Source of the DNA: Gudongella sp034006985
GTDB taxonomy: Bacteria > Bacillota > Clostridia > Tissierellales > Tissierellaceae
NCBI GenBank assembly: GCA_034006985.1
Contig: JAVERT010000009.1
Span: 29,181-93,180 of the forward strand
Direction: 5' to 3'
Length of the DNA stretch: 64,000 nt
Position 1 is the stretch's first letter; the number at the start of each line of letters is the position of its first letter. The notes below the pieces were generated by a model, which saw only the letters and a program-made list of their open reading frames with translations, was not told where the DNA came from and did not search any database. Positions 42,596 through 51,233 of this stretch are shown here, in pieces. The position numbers were made by a program, and so were the translations under genes.

Positions 42596-44648
42596 CTATT
42601 TCCAAATCCTTCTCATGTTTTTTTGCTCTTTTTTTTCTAAATAGAATAACCCCAATAATCACAGCAATCAAGATTAACCCAGGTATCAAGAATTTCATAA
42701 CTTTTGACATTAATGAAGGTTCTTCCATATCTGGAATTTCTCCATCTGGGAATTCCATTGGAGGCATTTCCACAACATTTAATGAAAATGGCTCTTTGAT
42801 TTCTTGTTCTTGACCAGTAGAGTCTTCAAAAGTAAAAACCAAATTACCCTCGAGTTGGCCAGATTCCTGAGGTATTACATAACCCTCGTAAAAGTCATTT
42901 GCGCCACTATTAAAATTTCCAACAAAATACTGACCATTTTCACTCTGGAAGTCTCCTTCTAGTTTTACCATAAGATTATACAAGGTTACTTTTCCAGTAT
43001 TATAGAATTCGATTGATATTGGAGTTTGCTGACCAATATATGCTTCAGGTTGATAGACTATTTCACCTAAGTCAAGCTTTGATTGCTGAACTACAGGAAC
43101 GCCTATAAGCTCTTCAGCTGTATAGGTATTGGCTGCGCTATCTTCATATTCAAAATTCGCAGTTAAAGTATAAGTTTTCGCTTTTGCATCAGGAATGGTG
43201 TACATTGTAATAACTTTATCGACCTTTCCCTTAGGTGCTATGGAATCTATATAAAACGTATTGGAACTATTAACTGGTGTGAAAACAGAACCAGAATCTG
43301 TTTCTTCCTCAGCAGTTAAAAATATTTTGATGTTTTTAACACTTTTAGATTGATTAGTATTGAAGAAGGATAGATTCATTTGAAAATTTTCGCCAGCTTT
43401 TACTATGCTAGGTGAAAAGTCATATCTATCAATAATCAATTTTGGAGTGGATATATTATCCCCAGAAGTATCTCTGTTATATAAGAATATTCCTATAGTT
43501 CTAAGAAGTGAATCTCTTAAATCAGGATCAACAAATTCATCGGTGTAGTCTACAGTTATATCAATAGGGTAGTTTTTTGTTTCCCCTCCTTCAGTAGTTA
43601 TAAATAAAAACTGGAAAGATAGAGTTTCACCAGGATTAAGTGCATCGTATTTTGCTTGACCTAGTGTTTTTGAAACTAATCCTGACTCATCCTGACTCTT
43701 AGCATTTATTTCTATATCAAGTGCAGGAGTTGGCCCAATATTTTCAACTTCAAATGTCAATTTAACTTGCTGATTTTTATAAAGAGTGCCTGTTGGATAT
43801 ACTATATTTTTGATTATTAACTTAGCAGCTTTAGGGTCAGATTTTAAAATATTAATTGAGAAATACTCTTTACTATCATTTTCTACATTTTCATCATTTT
43901 TGTAATTTAAATCAACTTCTAATTCATAGTTTCCATAGCTTAAACTAGCAGCCGCCGTAAGTTCAAAATAAACATAGCCTTTTTTCCCACTTCTAATTTC
44001 ATCAATTCGTTTGTTACTTGTCCCACTAGTTAAGTAGAAGGTTTCTTTTGATAATTCAGGAAGACTAACTCTAATATCCTTTGCTAAACCATCGCCTGTA
44101 TTCTCAATTTCAAATCCAACTATAACTTGATCTCCAGGATTAACTTGTGAGGAAGGCATTATATCAGTTCGAGTGATTATTAAATCAGGGGAATCTTTTG
44201 CGAGAACCCTAATATAAATAGTTTTAGAAAGTTCATATTTTTCATTAGAAGAATTGTAATATACTATATCTAATTCTAAAGAATATGAGCCATTTGGAGC
44301 TTTGTCAGCTACCTCAATATCGAAGTTAACCTCATCTTTTTTCCCCGAGGATATTGATTTAATTTCATCATAAGCATCTTTGTCGGTATAAACCATACCT
44401 GATGAATCCGATGATAGAGTTGCAGTAATATCTCTTGCTGTTACATCTCCAGTGTTTTTAAGTTCAATTTCTAAATCAAAGCTATCACCTGCTTCTGTAG
44501 TAACAGAGTTACCACTTACAACGACTAAATCTGGTCTTTCGTATGATGGTTCAACTTCTATAGCAGGTTCTGTAGCCAAAGCTGTCATTGGCAATCCAGA
44601 TATTATTAATACTAAAACCATAAAAATAATACTATACTTTTTCATCAA
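42588..44648 (-). CDS. Large extracellular CARDB-repeat protein with C-terminal anchor
   Basis: Protein of 686 residues: signal peptide (about 1-26), then at least five repeated beta-sandwich units recognisable by motifs such as LEIELKNTGDVTARDI, VGFEIENTGDGLAKDI, LTFEVENIGPTPALDI and ISIEFYNTGKVTLYNL, then a C-terminal membrane helix (about 654-673) with a basic and acidic tail inside. The repeats look like CARDB/S-layer-type (COG1361) modules, which bind other proteins or polymers at the surface. The start is TTG at 44648 or ATG at 44645; AGGAGG lies eight or eleven bases upstream. It is encoded between the ATPase and permease genes with overlaps at both ends, so it is a fixed part of that ABC system. 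Confidence 0.85.
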   Translation of the reverse strand: MMKKYSIIFMVLVLIISGLPMTALATEPAIEVEPSYERPDLVVVSGNSVTTEAGDSFDLEIELKNTGDVTARDITATLSSDSSGMVYTDKDAYDEIKSISSGKKDEVNFDIEVADKAPNGSYSLELDIVYYNSSNEKYELSKTIYIRVLAKDSPDLIITRTDIMPSSQVNPGDQVIVGFEIENTGDGLAKDIRVSLPELSKETFYLTSGTSNKRIDEIRSGKKGYVYFELTAAASLSYGNYELEVDLNYKNDENVENDSKEYFSINILKSDPKAAKLIIKNIVYPTGTLYKNQQVKLTFEVENIGPTPALDIEINAKSQDESGLVSKTLGQAKYDALNPGETLSFQFLFITTEGGETKNYPIDITVDYTDEFVDPDLRDSLLRTIGIFLYNRDTSGDNISTPKLIIDRYDFSPSIVKAGENFQMNLSFFNTNQSKSVKNIKIFLTAEEETDSGSVFTPVNSSNTFYIDSIAPKGKVDKVITMYTIPDAKAKTYTLTANFEYEDSAANTYTAEELIGVPVVQQSKLDLGEIVYQPEAYIGQQTPISIEFYNTGKVTLYNLMVKLEGDFQSENGQYFVGNFNSGANDFYEGYVIPQESGQLEGNLVFTFEDSTGQEQEIKEPFSLNVVEMPPMEFPDGEIPDMEEPSLMSKVMKFLIPGLILIAVIIGVILFRKKRAKKHEKDLEIDE

Positions 44649-45357
44649 TTTTTAAGCCTCCTAATGTCAATTCATTTATTTCAATTTTTTCAATCTGTCC
44701 ATCTCTTAAGTGGACAATTCTATTTGTATATCCTGCAAGTTCAGGGTCGTGAGTAACAATTATTAAGGTTTGCTTAAATTCTCTTGCCATACCAGTTATT
44801 ATATCCATAACTTCACTTGTAGTTTTGGTATCTAAGTTTCCAGTAGGTTCATCTGCAAACACTATTCTTGGATTACTGACAAAAGCCCTTGCAATACTAA
44901 CTCTTTGTTGCTGCCCACCACTCATTTCAGAGGGTTTGTGATGCAATCTATTTCCAAGTCCAACATTTTTAAGCATCTTGGTGGCTGCTTTCTCTCTTAA
45001 TGATTTTGCAACGCCTTTAAATGTTAAAACCAAGCTAACATTTTCAAGAGCTGTTAGAGTTGAAATAAGATTATAAGATTGAAAAACAAATCCGACATTA
45101 AGTTGCCTAAATTTTGTAAGTTGTCTTTCATTCATTTTTTCCAGATGTAAATTATTGATTATAATTTCGCCTTTTGTTGGTTTTTCAAGGCCAGCCATCA
45201 TATTTAAGAGGGTGCTTTTACCAGAGCCTGATGTTCCAATCAAGCAAAGAAATTCTTCTCTTTCAATATCTAAGCTAACTCCATTAAGCGCTCTTATTTT
45301 TTCATCGCCCATGCGATATATTTTTTTTACATCTTTTAGTTGTATAAACTTCTCCAG
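44632..45357 (-). CDS. LolD/MacB-type ABC ATPase (likely CTG start)
   Basis: ATPase of about 241 residues with Walker A GTSGSGKST, signature MSGGQQQR and Walker B IVFADEPTGNLD, the LolD/MacB group. The first ATG at 45312 would start at MGDEKIRALNG, missing the usual first beta-strand. The frame upstream reads EKFIQLKDVKKIYR, which is exactly that strand, and the only start-like codon there with a suitable site (AGGGGGG nine bases upstream) is CTG at 45357. I therefore extend the gene to that codon. It overlaps the CARDB gene by 17 bases. Confidence 0.88.
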   Translation of the reverse strand: MEKFIQLKDVKKIYRMGDEKIRALNGVSLDIEREEFLCLIGTSGSGKSTLLNMMAGLEKPTKGEIIINNLHLEKMNERQLTKFRQLNVGFVFQSYNLISTLTALENVSLVLTFKGVAKSLREKAATKMLKNVGLGNRLHHKPSEMSGGQQQRVSIARAFVSNPRIVFADEPTGNLDTKTTSEVMDIITGMAREFKQTLIIVTHDPELAGYTNRIVHLRDGQIEKIEINELTLGGLKIDEKV

Positions 45358-45483
45358 TGTAATACACCCCCCTATTATTCACAATATTAGTCTATCACAA
45401 TGTGAGATCGCATTAGTTACAAATTGTTTAAAATTATGAGAAACTAAAGAATAATATATACATGTTTATATACTTATATTTTA

Positions 45484-45513
45484 AAAAGCTGCAAGATTTA
45501 ACTTGCAGCTTTT
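45484..45513. terminator. Terminator of the pfk gene
   Basis: AAAAGCTGCAAG (45484-45495) pairs perfectly with CTTGCAGCTTTT (45502-45513) around a six-base loop, downstream of the minus-strand kinase gene and usable from either side. Confidence 0.85.
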
Positions 45514-45529
45514 CGAAAATACAGAGTGA

Positions 45530-46750
45530 TTATTCTAGGTTTAATTTTTTAGCAACTTTTGGTGCTCTGATTCTATGTGCTTGAGGCATATCTGAACCTA
45601 AAAGAGGTAGCAGATAATATTTAAATGCCTCGGTTACATGGTTACCTTCTTCATTTATAAATTTATCTGGCATTGATTGAGTATATTTTGCAACATCACT
45701 TAGTGGAGAAAGCTTATAATCTACAGAATATAGGCCAGTTCTATGAATTGTTACAGAGCCATCTACATTATTCCATAGTGCGAATTGTGCTGCTTTTTCC
45801 CCAACTTCCCTAGCTTCTTGTTGATCTACGTCTGAAACTACACCAATAAAAGATCTTTGTAGGTATCCGAATGTATCACTTCGAACTCTCTTAATCCCAA
45901 GGCCTTGTTTTATTGTATGTACTAAAAGATCCCCCAATGCACCGCTTCCTGAAAGCTGAATATTACCATGACTGTCTCTTTCAACATCTTCAGAAAGTTG
46001 AGCAATCATAGGAGTTCCTTCTTCATCTCGGATTCCTTCAGAGACTGCAATAATACATCTACCATATTTTTTAAAGACTTTATCAACGTCGTTTAAGAAG
46101 TTTTTAATTATAAATGGTCTTTCAGGTAAGTAGATTAGGTGAGGACCATCATCGGGATATTTTTGAGCCATTGCAGAAGATGCTGCTAAAAATCCGGCAT
46201 CTCTGCCCATGACTACTCCTATATAAACCCCATCTAATGATTTTACATCAAGATTAATACCTATAAAAGCTGAAGCGACAAATCTTGCGGCTGAACCATA
46301 ACCTGGACAGTGGTCATTTACTAAAAGGTCATTATCAATTGTCTTTGGTATATGTATAGCTCGTAGTTCATACCCAGATACGCGTGCTTTTTCATTGACT
46401 ATTCTTACGGTATCTGCAGAATCATTCCCTCCTATATAGAAGAAAAATCTTATATCGTGAGCTTCAAGAACTTTAAAAATTTTGTCGCAGTATTCCTCAT
46501 CTGGTTTATCCCGAGTTGAATAAAGAGCAGAAGAAGGTGTACAAGCTACTTTTTCTAAATTGTTAGTTGTTTCTTGAGTTAAATCTAAAAGTTCTTCATT
46601 GATAATACCAGAGACTCCATGAAGCGCTCCATAGATTTTTTCAACCTGTGGGAATTTCCTTGACTCTAAAACAACGCCTATAAGTGATTGATTTATTACA
46701 GCTGTAGGGCCTCCACCTTGTGCGACTAAAACATTACCTCTAAGTTTCAT
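45530..46750 (-). CDS. Phosphofructokinase, pyrophosphate-dependent type
   Basis: Phosphofructokinase-family enzyme of 406 residues, converting fructose-6-phosphate to the 1,6-bisphosphate in glycolysis. The phosphoryl-donor motif is GGND at residues 107-110 and the catalytic motif PKTIDND at 135-141. ATP enzymes have GGDG and PGTIDND/G, so the acidic residue after GGN and the Lys in PKTIDND point to pyrophosphate as donor. GRDAGFLAASSA (substrate site) and PERPF follow. ATG at 46750 has AAAGGAGGG upstream. It is a single-gene unit. PPi use saves ATP and is common in anaerobes. Confidence 0.85.
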   Translation of the reverse strand: MKLRGNVLVAQGGGPTAVINQSLIGVVLESRKFPQVEKIYGALHGVSGIINEELLDLTQETTNNLEKVACTPSSALYSTRDKPDEEYCDKIFKVLEAHDIRFFFYIGGNDSADTVRIVNEKARVSGYELRAIHIPKTIDNDLLVNDHCPGYGSAARFVASAFIGINLDVKSLDGVYIGVVMGRDAGFLAASSAMAQKYPDDGPHLIYLPERPFIIKNFLNDVDKVFKKYGRCIIAVSEGIRDEEGTPMIAQLSEDVERDSHGNIQLSGSGALGDLLVHTIKQGLGIKRVRSDTFGYLQRSFIGVVSDVDQQEAREVGEKAAQFALWNNVDGSVTIHRTGLYSVDYKLSPLSDVAKYTQSMPDKFINEEGNHVTEAFKYYLLPLLGSDMPQAHRIRAPKVAKKLNLE

Positions 46751-46907
46751 AATACCCTCCTTTGAAAATTTATATAAATATTTACACTATCAGTTTTGAC
46801 ATAAGTATATAAGCTAATAATATCAAATTGTTAAGAATTATTCAATTAAAGCTTCTATATTAAGATTTTTATGTGAGTTAGAGTATATGGCTTAAAAATA
46901 CTGCCTA

Positions 46908-46916
46908 TGTTATAAT
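46908..46916 (+). promoter_or_regulatory. Extended -10 upstream of kal
   Basis: TGTTATAAT at 46908-46916, 33 bases before the kal ATG. No good -35 is visible, as is usual for extended -10 promoters. Confidence 0.45.
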
Positions 46917-46949
46917 TGAAACAAAGTTACCTAAGGAGGAGGAATTAAG

Positions 46950-47333
46950 ATGGATAAAGTAATGATAAGACTTAGAATGAGTGCTCATGATGCACATTAT
47001 GGTGGAAATCTTGTTGATGGAGCCAGAATGTTAGCTTTATTTGGAGATGTTGCAACTGAACTTTTAATTAGGCAAGATGGTGATGAAGGACTATTTGTTG
47101 CATATGATAAAGTAGAATTTACAGCTCCAGTTTTTGCAGGAGATTATATTGAAGCGGTAGGAGAAATAACAAAAATAGGGAATACATCTAGGAAAATGAG
47201 CTTTGAAGCAAGAAAAGTAATTGTTACAAGACCAGATATTAATGATTCAGCTTGTGATGTATTAGATGAACCATTAGTAGTATGTAGAGCAGAAGGAACT
47301 TGTGTTGTAACAAAAGATAAGAAAAGAAAGTAA
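46950..47333 (+). CDS. kal: 3-aminobutyryl-CoA ammonia-lyase
   Basis: Hotdog-fold enzyme of 127 residues that eliminates ammonia from L-3-aminobutyryl-CoA to give crotonyl-CoA in lysine fermentation. Family features are the short length, MIRLRMSAHDAHYGGNLVDGARMLALFGD at the start, and VAYDKVEFTAPVFAGDYIEA and the AEGTCVV end. AGGAGGAGG precedes the ATG. It lies one gene upstream of kce, the previous step in the same pathway, which confirms the assignment. A MITE-like repeat separates the two genes. The other pathway genes (aminomutases, kdd) are not in the window. Confidence 0.88.
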   Translation: MDKVMIRLRMSAHDAHYGGNLVDGARMLALFGDVATELLIRQDGDEGLFVAYDKVEFTAPVFAGDYIEAVGEITKIGNTSRKMSFEARKVIVTRPDINDSACDVLDEPLVVCRAEGTCVVTKDKKRK

Positions 47334-47334
47334 G

Positions 47335-47508
47335 GACAATTCACAGATTGCAAATCACAATTCACAATGAAAAGATTAAAGACAAAAAAAGATACTCACG
47401 CTACGCTCAGGATGACAAGAAACCGTAGAGGCTAGTTTTGCTGGGCCGAAATGCTATTGAATCTAATTTTTTAAATTGTGATTTGTGAATCGTCCATTGT
47501 GAATTGAC
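47335..47508. repeat. MITE-like repeat element 2, between kal and kce
   Basis: Element of 174 bp with imperfect terminal inverted repeats of about 38 bp: GACAATTCACAG then CAAATCACAATTCACAATG on the left (47335-47369), and on the right (47474-47508) the inverse of GTCAATTCACAATG then ATTCACAAATCACAATT. Inside is GCTACGCTCAGGATGACA, which also occurs in inverted form in element 1. It starts one base after the kal stop and ends 17 bases before the kce start. Non-coding. Confidence 0.75.
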
Positions 47509-47525
47509 AAAAGGGGGGTAAATTA

Positions 47526-48350
47526 ATGGAAAAGCTAATAATAACTGCAGCTATTAGTGGTGCGGAGGTTACTAAGGAACAAAACCCTGCTATCCCATAT
47601 ACTGTAGAAGAAATCGGTAGAGAAGCTGAATTAGCTTATAAAGCTGGTGCCAGCATAATACATCTGCATGTAAGAGAAGATGATGGAAGGCCAACACAAA
47701 ACAAAGCTCGATTTAAAGAGTGTATTGATGAAATTAGAAGAAGATGTCCCGATGTAATCATTCAACCTTCAACCGGTGGAGCAGTAGGAATGACTGATGA
47801 AGAGAGACTTCAACCAACTGAATTATCTCCAGAAATGGCAACTCTTGACTGTGGAACCTTAAACTTTGGTGGAGATGAAATATTTGTAAACACTGAAAAT
47901 ACAATTAAGAACTTTGGTAAAATAATGATTGAAAGAAATATAAAACCAGAAATTGAAGTTTTTGATAAAGGTATGATAGACTATGCAATTAAGTTTGAAA
48001 AGCAAGGTTTTATAGAAAAACCAATGCATTTTGACTTTGTGTTAGGAGTTCAAATGTCAGCCACAGCAAGAGATCTTGCATTTATGGTAGATAGTATTCC
48101 AGAGGGTTCAACTTGGACAGCCGCTGCACTTGGCAGGAATCAATTTTTAATAGCTGCTATGACAATTGCTATGGGAGGAAATGTTCGTGTTGGATTCGAA
48201 GATAACACTTATATTTCTAAAGGCGTTTTAGCAAAATCCAATGGTGAAATGGTTGAAAAAGTAGTAAGAATTGCAAAAGAATTAGGTAGAGAAATCGCAA
48301 CTCCTACCGAGGCAAGAGAAATTTTAGGACTAAAACCATTTAATGCTTAG
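47526..48350 (+). CDS. kce: 3-keto-5-aminohexanoate cleavage enzyme
   Basis: Beta-keto acid cleavage enzyme (BKACE/DUF849 family) of 274 residues. It condenses 3-keto-5-aminohexanoate with acetyl-CoA to form 3-aminobutyryl-CoA and acetoacetate in the lysine fermentation pathway. TIM-barrel features are Glu14 (SGAEVTK), the zinc ligands His46 and His48 (HLHVRE), STGGAVG (about 82), and Glu225-Asp226 (GFEDN), matching the zinc and catalytic residues of characterised Kce. ATG at 47526 follows AAAGGGGGG. It is next to kal, which uses its product. Confidence 0.9.
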   Translation: MEKLIITAAISGAEVTKEQNPAIPYTVEEIGREAELAYKAGASIIHLHVREDDGRPTQNKARFKECIDEIRRRCPDVIIQPSTGGAVGMTDEERLQPTELSPEMATLDCGTLNFGGDEIFVNTENTIKNFGKIMIERNIKPEIEVFDKGMIDYAIKFEKQGFIEKPMHFDFVLGVQMSATARDLAFMVDSIPEGSTWTAAALGRNQFLIAAMTIAMGGNVRVGFEDNTYISKGVLAKSNGEMVEKVVRIAKELGREIATPTEAREILGLKPFNA

Positions 48351-48373
48351 TATTTAAATAAAAATATGATATA

Positions 48374-48407
48374 ATTGATACTGCAACCGTAGTATCAATT
48401 TTTTTTT
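48374..48407 (+). terminator. Terminator after kce
   Basis: ATTGATACT (48374-48382) / AGTATCAAT (48391-48399) with an eight-base loop and a T-run to 48407. Confidence 0.88.
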
Positions 48408-48516
48408 ACGAACTTATCTATTAATTCTTCCATATAAATATCTATTAGAATTTTTCAAGAATAGTTTTTCCAATACATAAATTGTTTAAAGTCCATATAT
48501 TAAAAGAGGTGATAGC

Positions 48517-49899
48517 TTGGATCATGATATATTAAAGAAAAAGAAGCTCTCAGAGCTTAAAGAGATTGCAAAGTCGTTTGGCATTCCAAACTACTATAAG
48601 TTAAAGAAGGATGAACTTATTCTGGCTCTGGAAAACAGTGCCAATAAGGAAGCTGAAATGGAAGAAAAAGAAGAAAAAGAAGAATCCGAAGAGAAACAAG
48701 AAAAAATAAGACATAACAATAGCGAACTAGATGATTTAGAAGATATTTCTGATAAAGCATCAGAAGAAATGGATAAGTTAGAAGATGTAAATGTTGCAGA
48801 AGGTATACTCGAACTTCATCAAGATGGATATGGATTTTTAAGGAGAGATAACTATCTTTCTGGGGAGGATGACATATATATATCGCCTTCTCAAATCAGG
48901 AGATTCCATCTCGATACAGGAGATAAGATAACGGGTATTACTCGCCCTCCAAAGGCTAGTGAAAAGTTTAATGCACTTCTTTATATAAAGGCAGTAAACG
49001 ACCTTCCTCCAAACACTGCGATTAACAGACCAAATTTTGATAGCCTTACACCAATATATCCAACTGAACGCTTGTTATTAGAAACAGAATCTAAAGAATA
49101 TGCAACTAGGATGATAGACCTTGTAGCTCCAATTGGGAAAGGGCAGAGGGGAATGATTGTTGCAGCTCCAAAAGCAGGTAAGACTACTCTTCTAAAAATG
49201 ATTGCAAATGGAATCGCAAAAAATCATCCAGAAGTAGAGATAATTATATTGCTTATAGATGAGAGACCAGAAGAAGTAACTGATATGAAAAGATCAGTGA
49301 AGGGCGATGTAGTATATTCAACTTTTGATGAATTGCCAAAAAATCATACTAAGGTAGCAGAAATTGTTCTTGAAAGAGCGAAAAGACTTGTAGAACATGG
49401 TAAAGATGTAGTAATATTATTAGATAGCATTACAAGACTCGCAAGAGCATATAATCTTACAATTCCAGCATCGGGAAGAACACTTTCCGGAGGATTAGAT
49501 CCAGGTGCACTTCACAAGCCTAAGAGATTTTTTGGTGCTGCCAGAAATCTTGAGGAAGGTGGGAGCTTAACAATTCTTGCCACTGCACTTGTGGAAACTG
49601 GAAGTAGAATGGATGATGTTATATTTGAAGAATTTAAGGGTACAGGTAATATGGAAATACATCTAGATAGAAAACTTTCTGAAAAAAGAATTTTCCCAGC
49701 TATAGATATTTATAAATCTGGAACTAGAAAAGAAGATTTAATAATGACTCAAAAAGAATTAGAAACTGTTTGGTCAATCAGAAAGGCACTTGGCAACACT
49801 AGTACTCAAGATGTAACAGAAGCATTTATAGGGCAACTCGTCCAAAGTAAATCCAATGATGAGTTTATAGATAAAATTAGAAATAATGTTTGGATTTAG
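48517..49899 (+). CDS. rho: Transcription termination factor Rho
   Basis: Hexameric RNA-dependent ATPase of 460 residues. It has an N-terminal Rho_N helix bundle (KLSELKEIAKSFGI), an acidic, Glu/Lys-rich insertion (about 46-85), a cold-shock RNA-binding domain (ILELHQDGYGFLR), then the RecA-like motor with Walker A APKAGKTTL (Lys222), Walker B VVILLDSITR and the Q/R-loop region (PASGRTLSGGLDP). TTG at 48517 follows AGAGGTGATAG. The charged insertion resembles those of other Clostridia. It leads the housekeeping stretch rho-rpmE-DUF1385-prmC-prfA. Confidence 0.95.
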   Translation: MDHDILKKKKLSELKEIAKSFGIPNYYKLKKDELILALENSANKEAEMEEKEEKEESEEKQEKIRHNNSELDDLEDISDKASEEMDKLEDVNVAEGILELHQDGYGFLRRDNYLSGEDDIYISPSQIRRFHLDTGDKITGITRPPKASEKFNALLYIKAVNDLPPNTAINRPNFDSLTPIYPTERLLLETESKEYATRMIDLVAPIGKGQRGMIVAAPKAGKTTLLKMIANGIAKNHPEVEIIILLIDERPEEVTDMKRSVKGDVVYSTFDELPKNHTKVAEIVLERAKRLVEHGKDVVILLDSITRLARAYNLTIPASGRTLSGGLDPGALHKPKRFFGAARNLEEGGSLTILATALVETGSRMDDVIFEEFKGTGNMEIHLDRKLSEKRIFPAIDIYKSGTRKEDLIMTQKELETVWSIRKALGNTSTQDVTEAFIGQLVQSKSNDEFIDKIRNNVWI

Positions 49900-49928
49900 T
49901 TGAATTGTTCTATGTATTATGCTATAAT
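49900..49928 (+). promoter_or_regulatory. Promoter of rpmE
   Basis: TTGAAT (49900-49905), 17-base spacer, TATAAT (49923-49928) with a TG one base before the -10. It starts directly after the rho stop codon and is a near-consensus sigma-A promoter. Confidence 0.7.
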
Positions 49929-49994
49929 TTAATGGTTATATGAGATAGTGACTAAAATTATAGATACTTAAAGCTTAGAGAGAGGTGAAACGCG

Positions 49995-50195
49995 ATGAAA
50001 GAGAATATACATCCAGAATACAAACAAGTAACCGTAACTTGTGCATGTGGCAATACATTCACAACTGGCTCAACTAAAGATGAGTTAAGGGTAGAAATTT
50101 GTTCTGAGTGCCATCCATTCTTTACAGGGAAACAAAAATTTATGGAACGTGGTGGACGTGTAGAGAAATTTAAAAAGAAATACAATATGGATTAA
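49995..50195 (+). CDS. rpmE: Ribosomal protein L31, zinc-binding form
   Basis: Large-subunit ribosomal protein L31, 66 residues. It is the Cys-containing (type A) form, with CACG at about 16-19 and CSEC at about 38-41 as the zinc site, followed by HPFFTGKQKF and a basic C-terminus. AGAGGTG precedes the ATG. It has its own promoter and terminator, as often in Firmicutes where rpmE follows rho. Confidence 0.95.
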   Translation: MKENIHPEYKQVTVTCACGNTFTTGSTKDELRVEICSECHPFFTGKQKFMERGGRVEKFKKKYNMD

Positions 50196-50210
50196 TTTCT
50201 CCGCCAACCG

Positions 50211-50245
50211 GGTTAGTTGCATGTGCATCTAACCTTTATTTTTTT
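50211..50245 (+). terminator. Terminator of rpmE
   Basis: GGTTAG-TTGCA (50211-50221) pairs with TGCAT-CTAACC (50224-50234), followed by TTTATTTTTTT. Confidence 0.85.
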
Positions 50246-50267
50246 AGGAGTAGTGAGGAGTGAACAC

Positions 50268-51233
50268 ATGAATAAGTTAAAGAGCACTTCTATGTCGCCA
50301 AAACACAAAACTACCATTGGTGGTCAGGCAATTATAGAGGGTGTTATGATGAGAGGGCCTGAAAAAATAGCAATAGCTGTTAGAAAGCCCAATAAAGAAA
50401 TAGAACTTAAAGTAGAACCAGTTAAGTCTCTTGCAAAAAGACATAAAATATTCAGACTTCCATTTATAAGAGGAGTAGTGGGTTTGATTGATGCACTTAA
50501 AATTGGTACAGGAGCTTTAATGTATTCAGCAGAATTCTTTGAAGATGAAGTAGTAATGGATAAAGATGGAAATCCTAAAAAATCATTTTTAGAGAAAATA
50601 TTTAAAGAAAAAGCTGCGGATGTTGAGATGACTATTGCTGTAGTAATATCTTTAGCTTTAACTATAGGGATATTTATGGTTTTGCCAAATTTAATTACAA
50701 GTATTTTTAAAAATAGTATTCAGAGTCCAATAGCTCTTAACCTTGTAGAAGGTGTGCTTAGAATCGTTATTTTCTTAGCTTATGTTATAGGAGTTTCTAA
50801 AATGGAGGATATAAAGAGAGTTTTTCAATATCACGGTGCAGAGCATAAGAGTATACATTGTTATGAAAATGAAATGGAATTGACTGTAGAGAATGTTAAA
50901 AAATTTCCTATACTTCATCCTAGATGTGGAACGAGTTTCCTTTTTATGGTTATGGTTGTAAGTATATTGGTGTTGTCATTCTTTGGTTGGCCAAATCCAC
51001 TATTGAGGATTGTAACAAGAATTTTAATGTTTCCTGTAATTGCAGGGATATCATATGAGATAAATAAATATATAGGAAGAAGCGATACTAAATTTTGTTA
51101 TGCGTTAAGCTACCCTGGTTTAATGGTTCAAAAATTTGCAACTGTAAAAGAACCAGATGATTCTCAAATCGAAGTAGCTATAAAATCTTTAATAGCTGTT
51201 ATACCTGAAGATAGGGAGGCAGACTTGTGGTAG
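50268..51233 (+). CDS. DUF1385 family membrane protein
   Basis: Protein of 321 residues in the DUF1385 (YqhQ-like) family. The N-terminus has the family motif IGGQAIIEGVMMRGP (about residues 15-29), the middle HGAEHKSIHCYE (about 202) and PRCGTSFLFMV (about 225), with four or five membrane helices in the second half. I choose the ATG at 50268, seven bases after GAGGAG; the frame is open from 50217 inside the rpmE terminator. It overlaps prmC by seven bases. Its biochemical role is unknown, but it is conserved beside prmC/prfA in Firmicutes. Confidence 0.9.
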   Translation: MNKLKSTSMSPKHKTTIGGQAIIEGVMMRGPEKIAIAVRKPNKEIELKVEPVKSLAKRHKIFRLPFIRGVVGLIDALKIGTGALMYSAEFFEDEVVMDKDGNPKKSFLEKIFKEKAADVEMTIAVVISLALTIGIFMVLPNLITSIFKNSIQSPIALNLVEGVLRIVIFLAYVIGVSKMEDIKRVFQYHGAEHKSIHCYENEMELTVENVKKFPILHPRCGTSFLFMVMVVSILVLSFFGWPNPLLRIVTRILMFPVIAGISYEINKYIGRSDTKFCYALSYPGLMVQKFATVKEPDDSQIEVAIKSLIAVIPEDREADLW

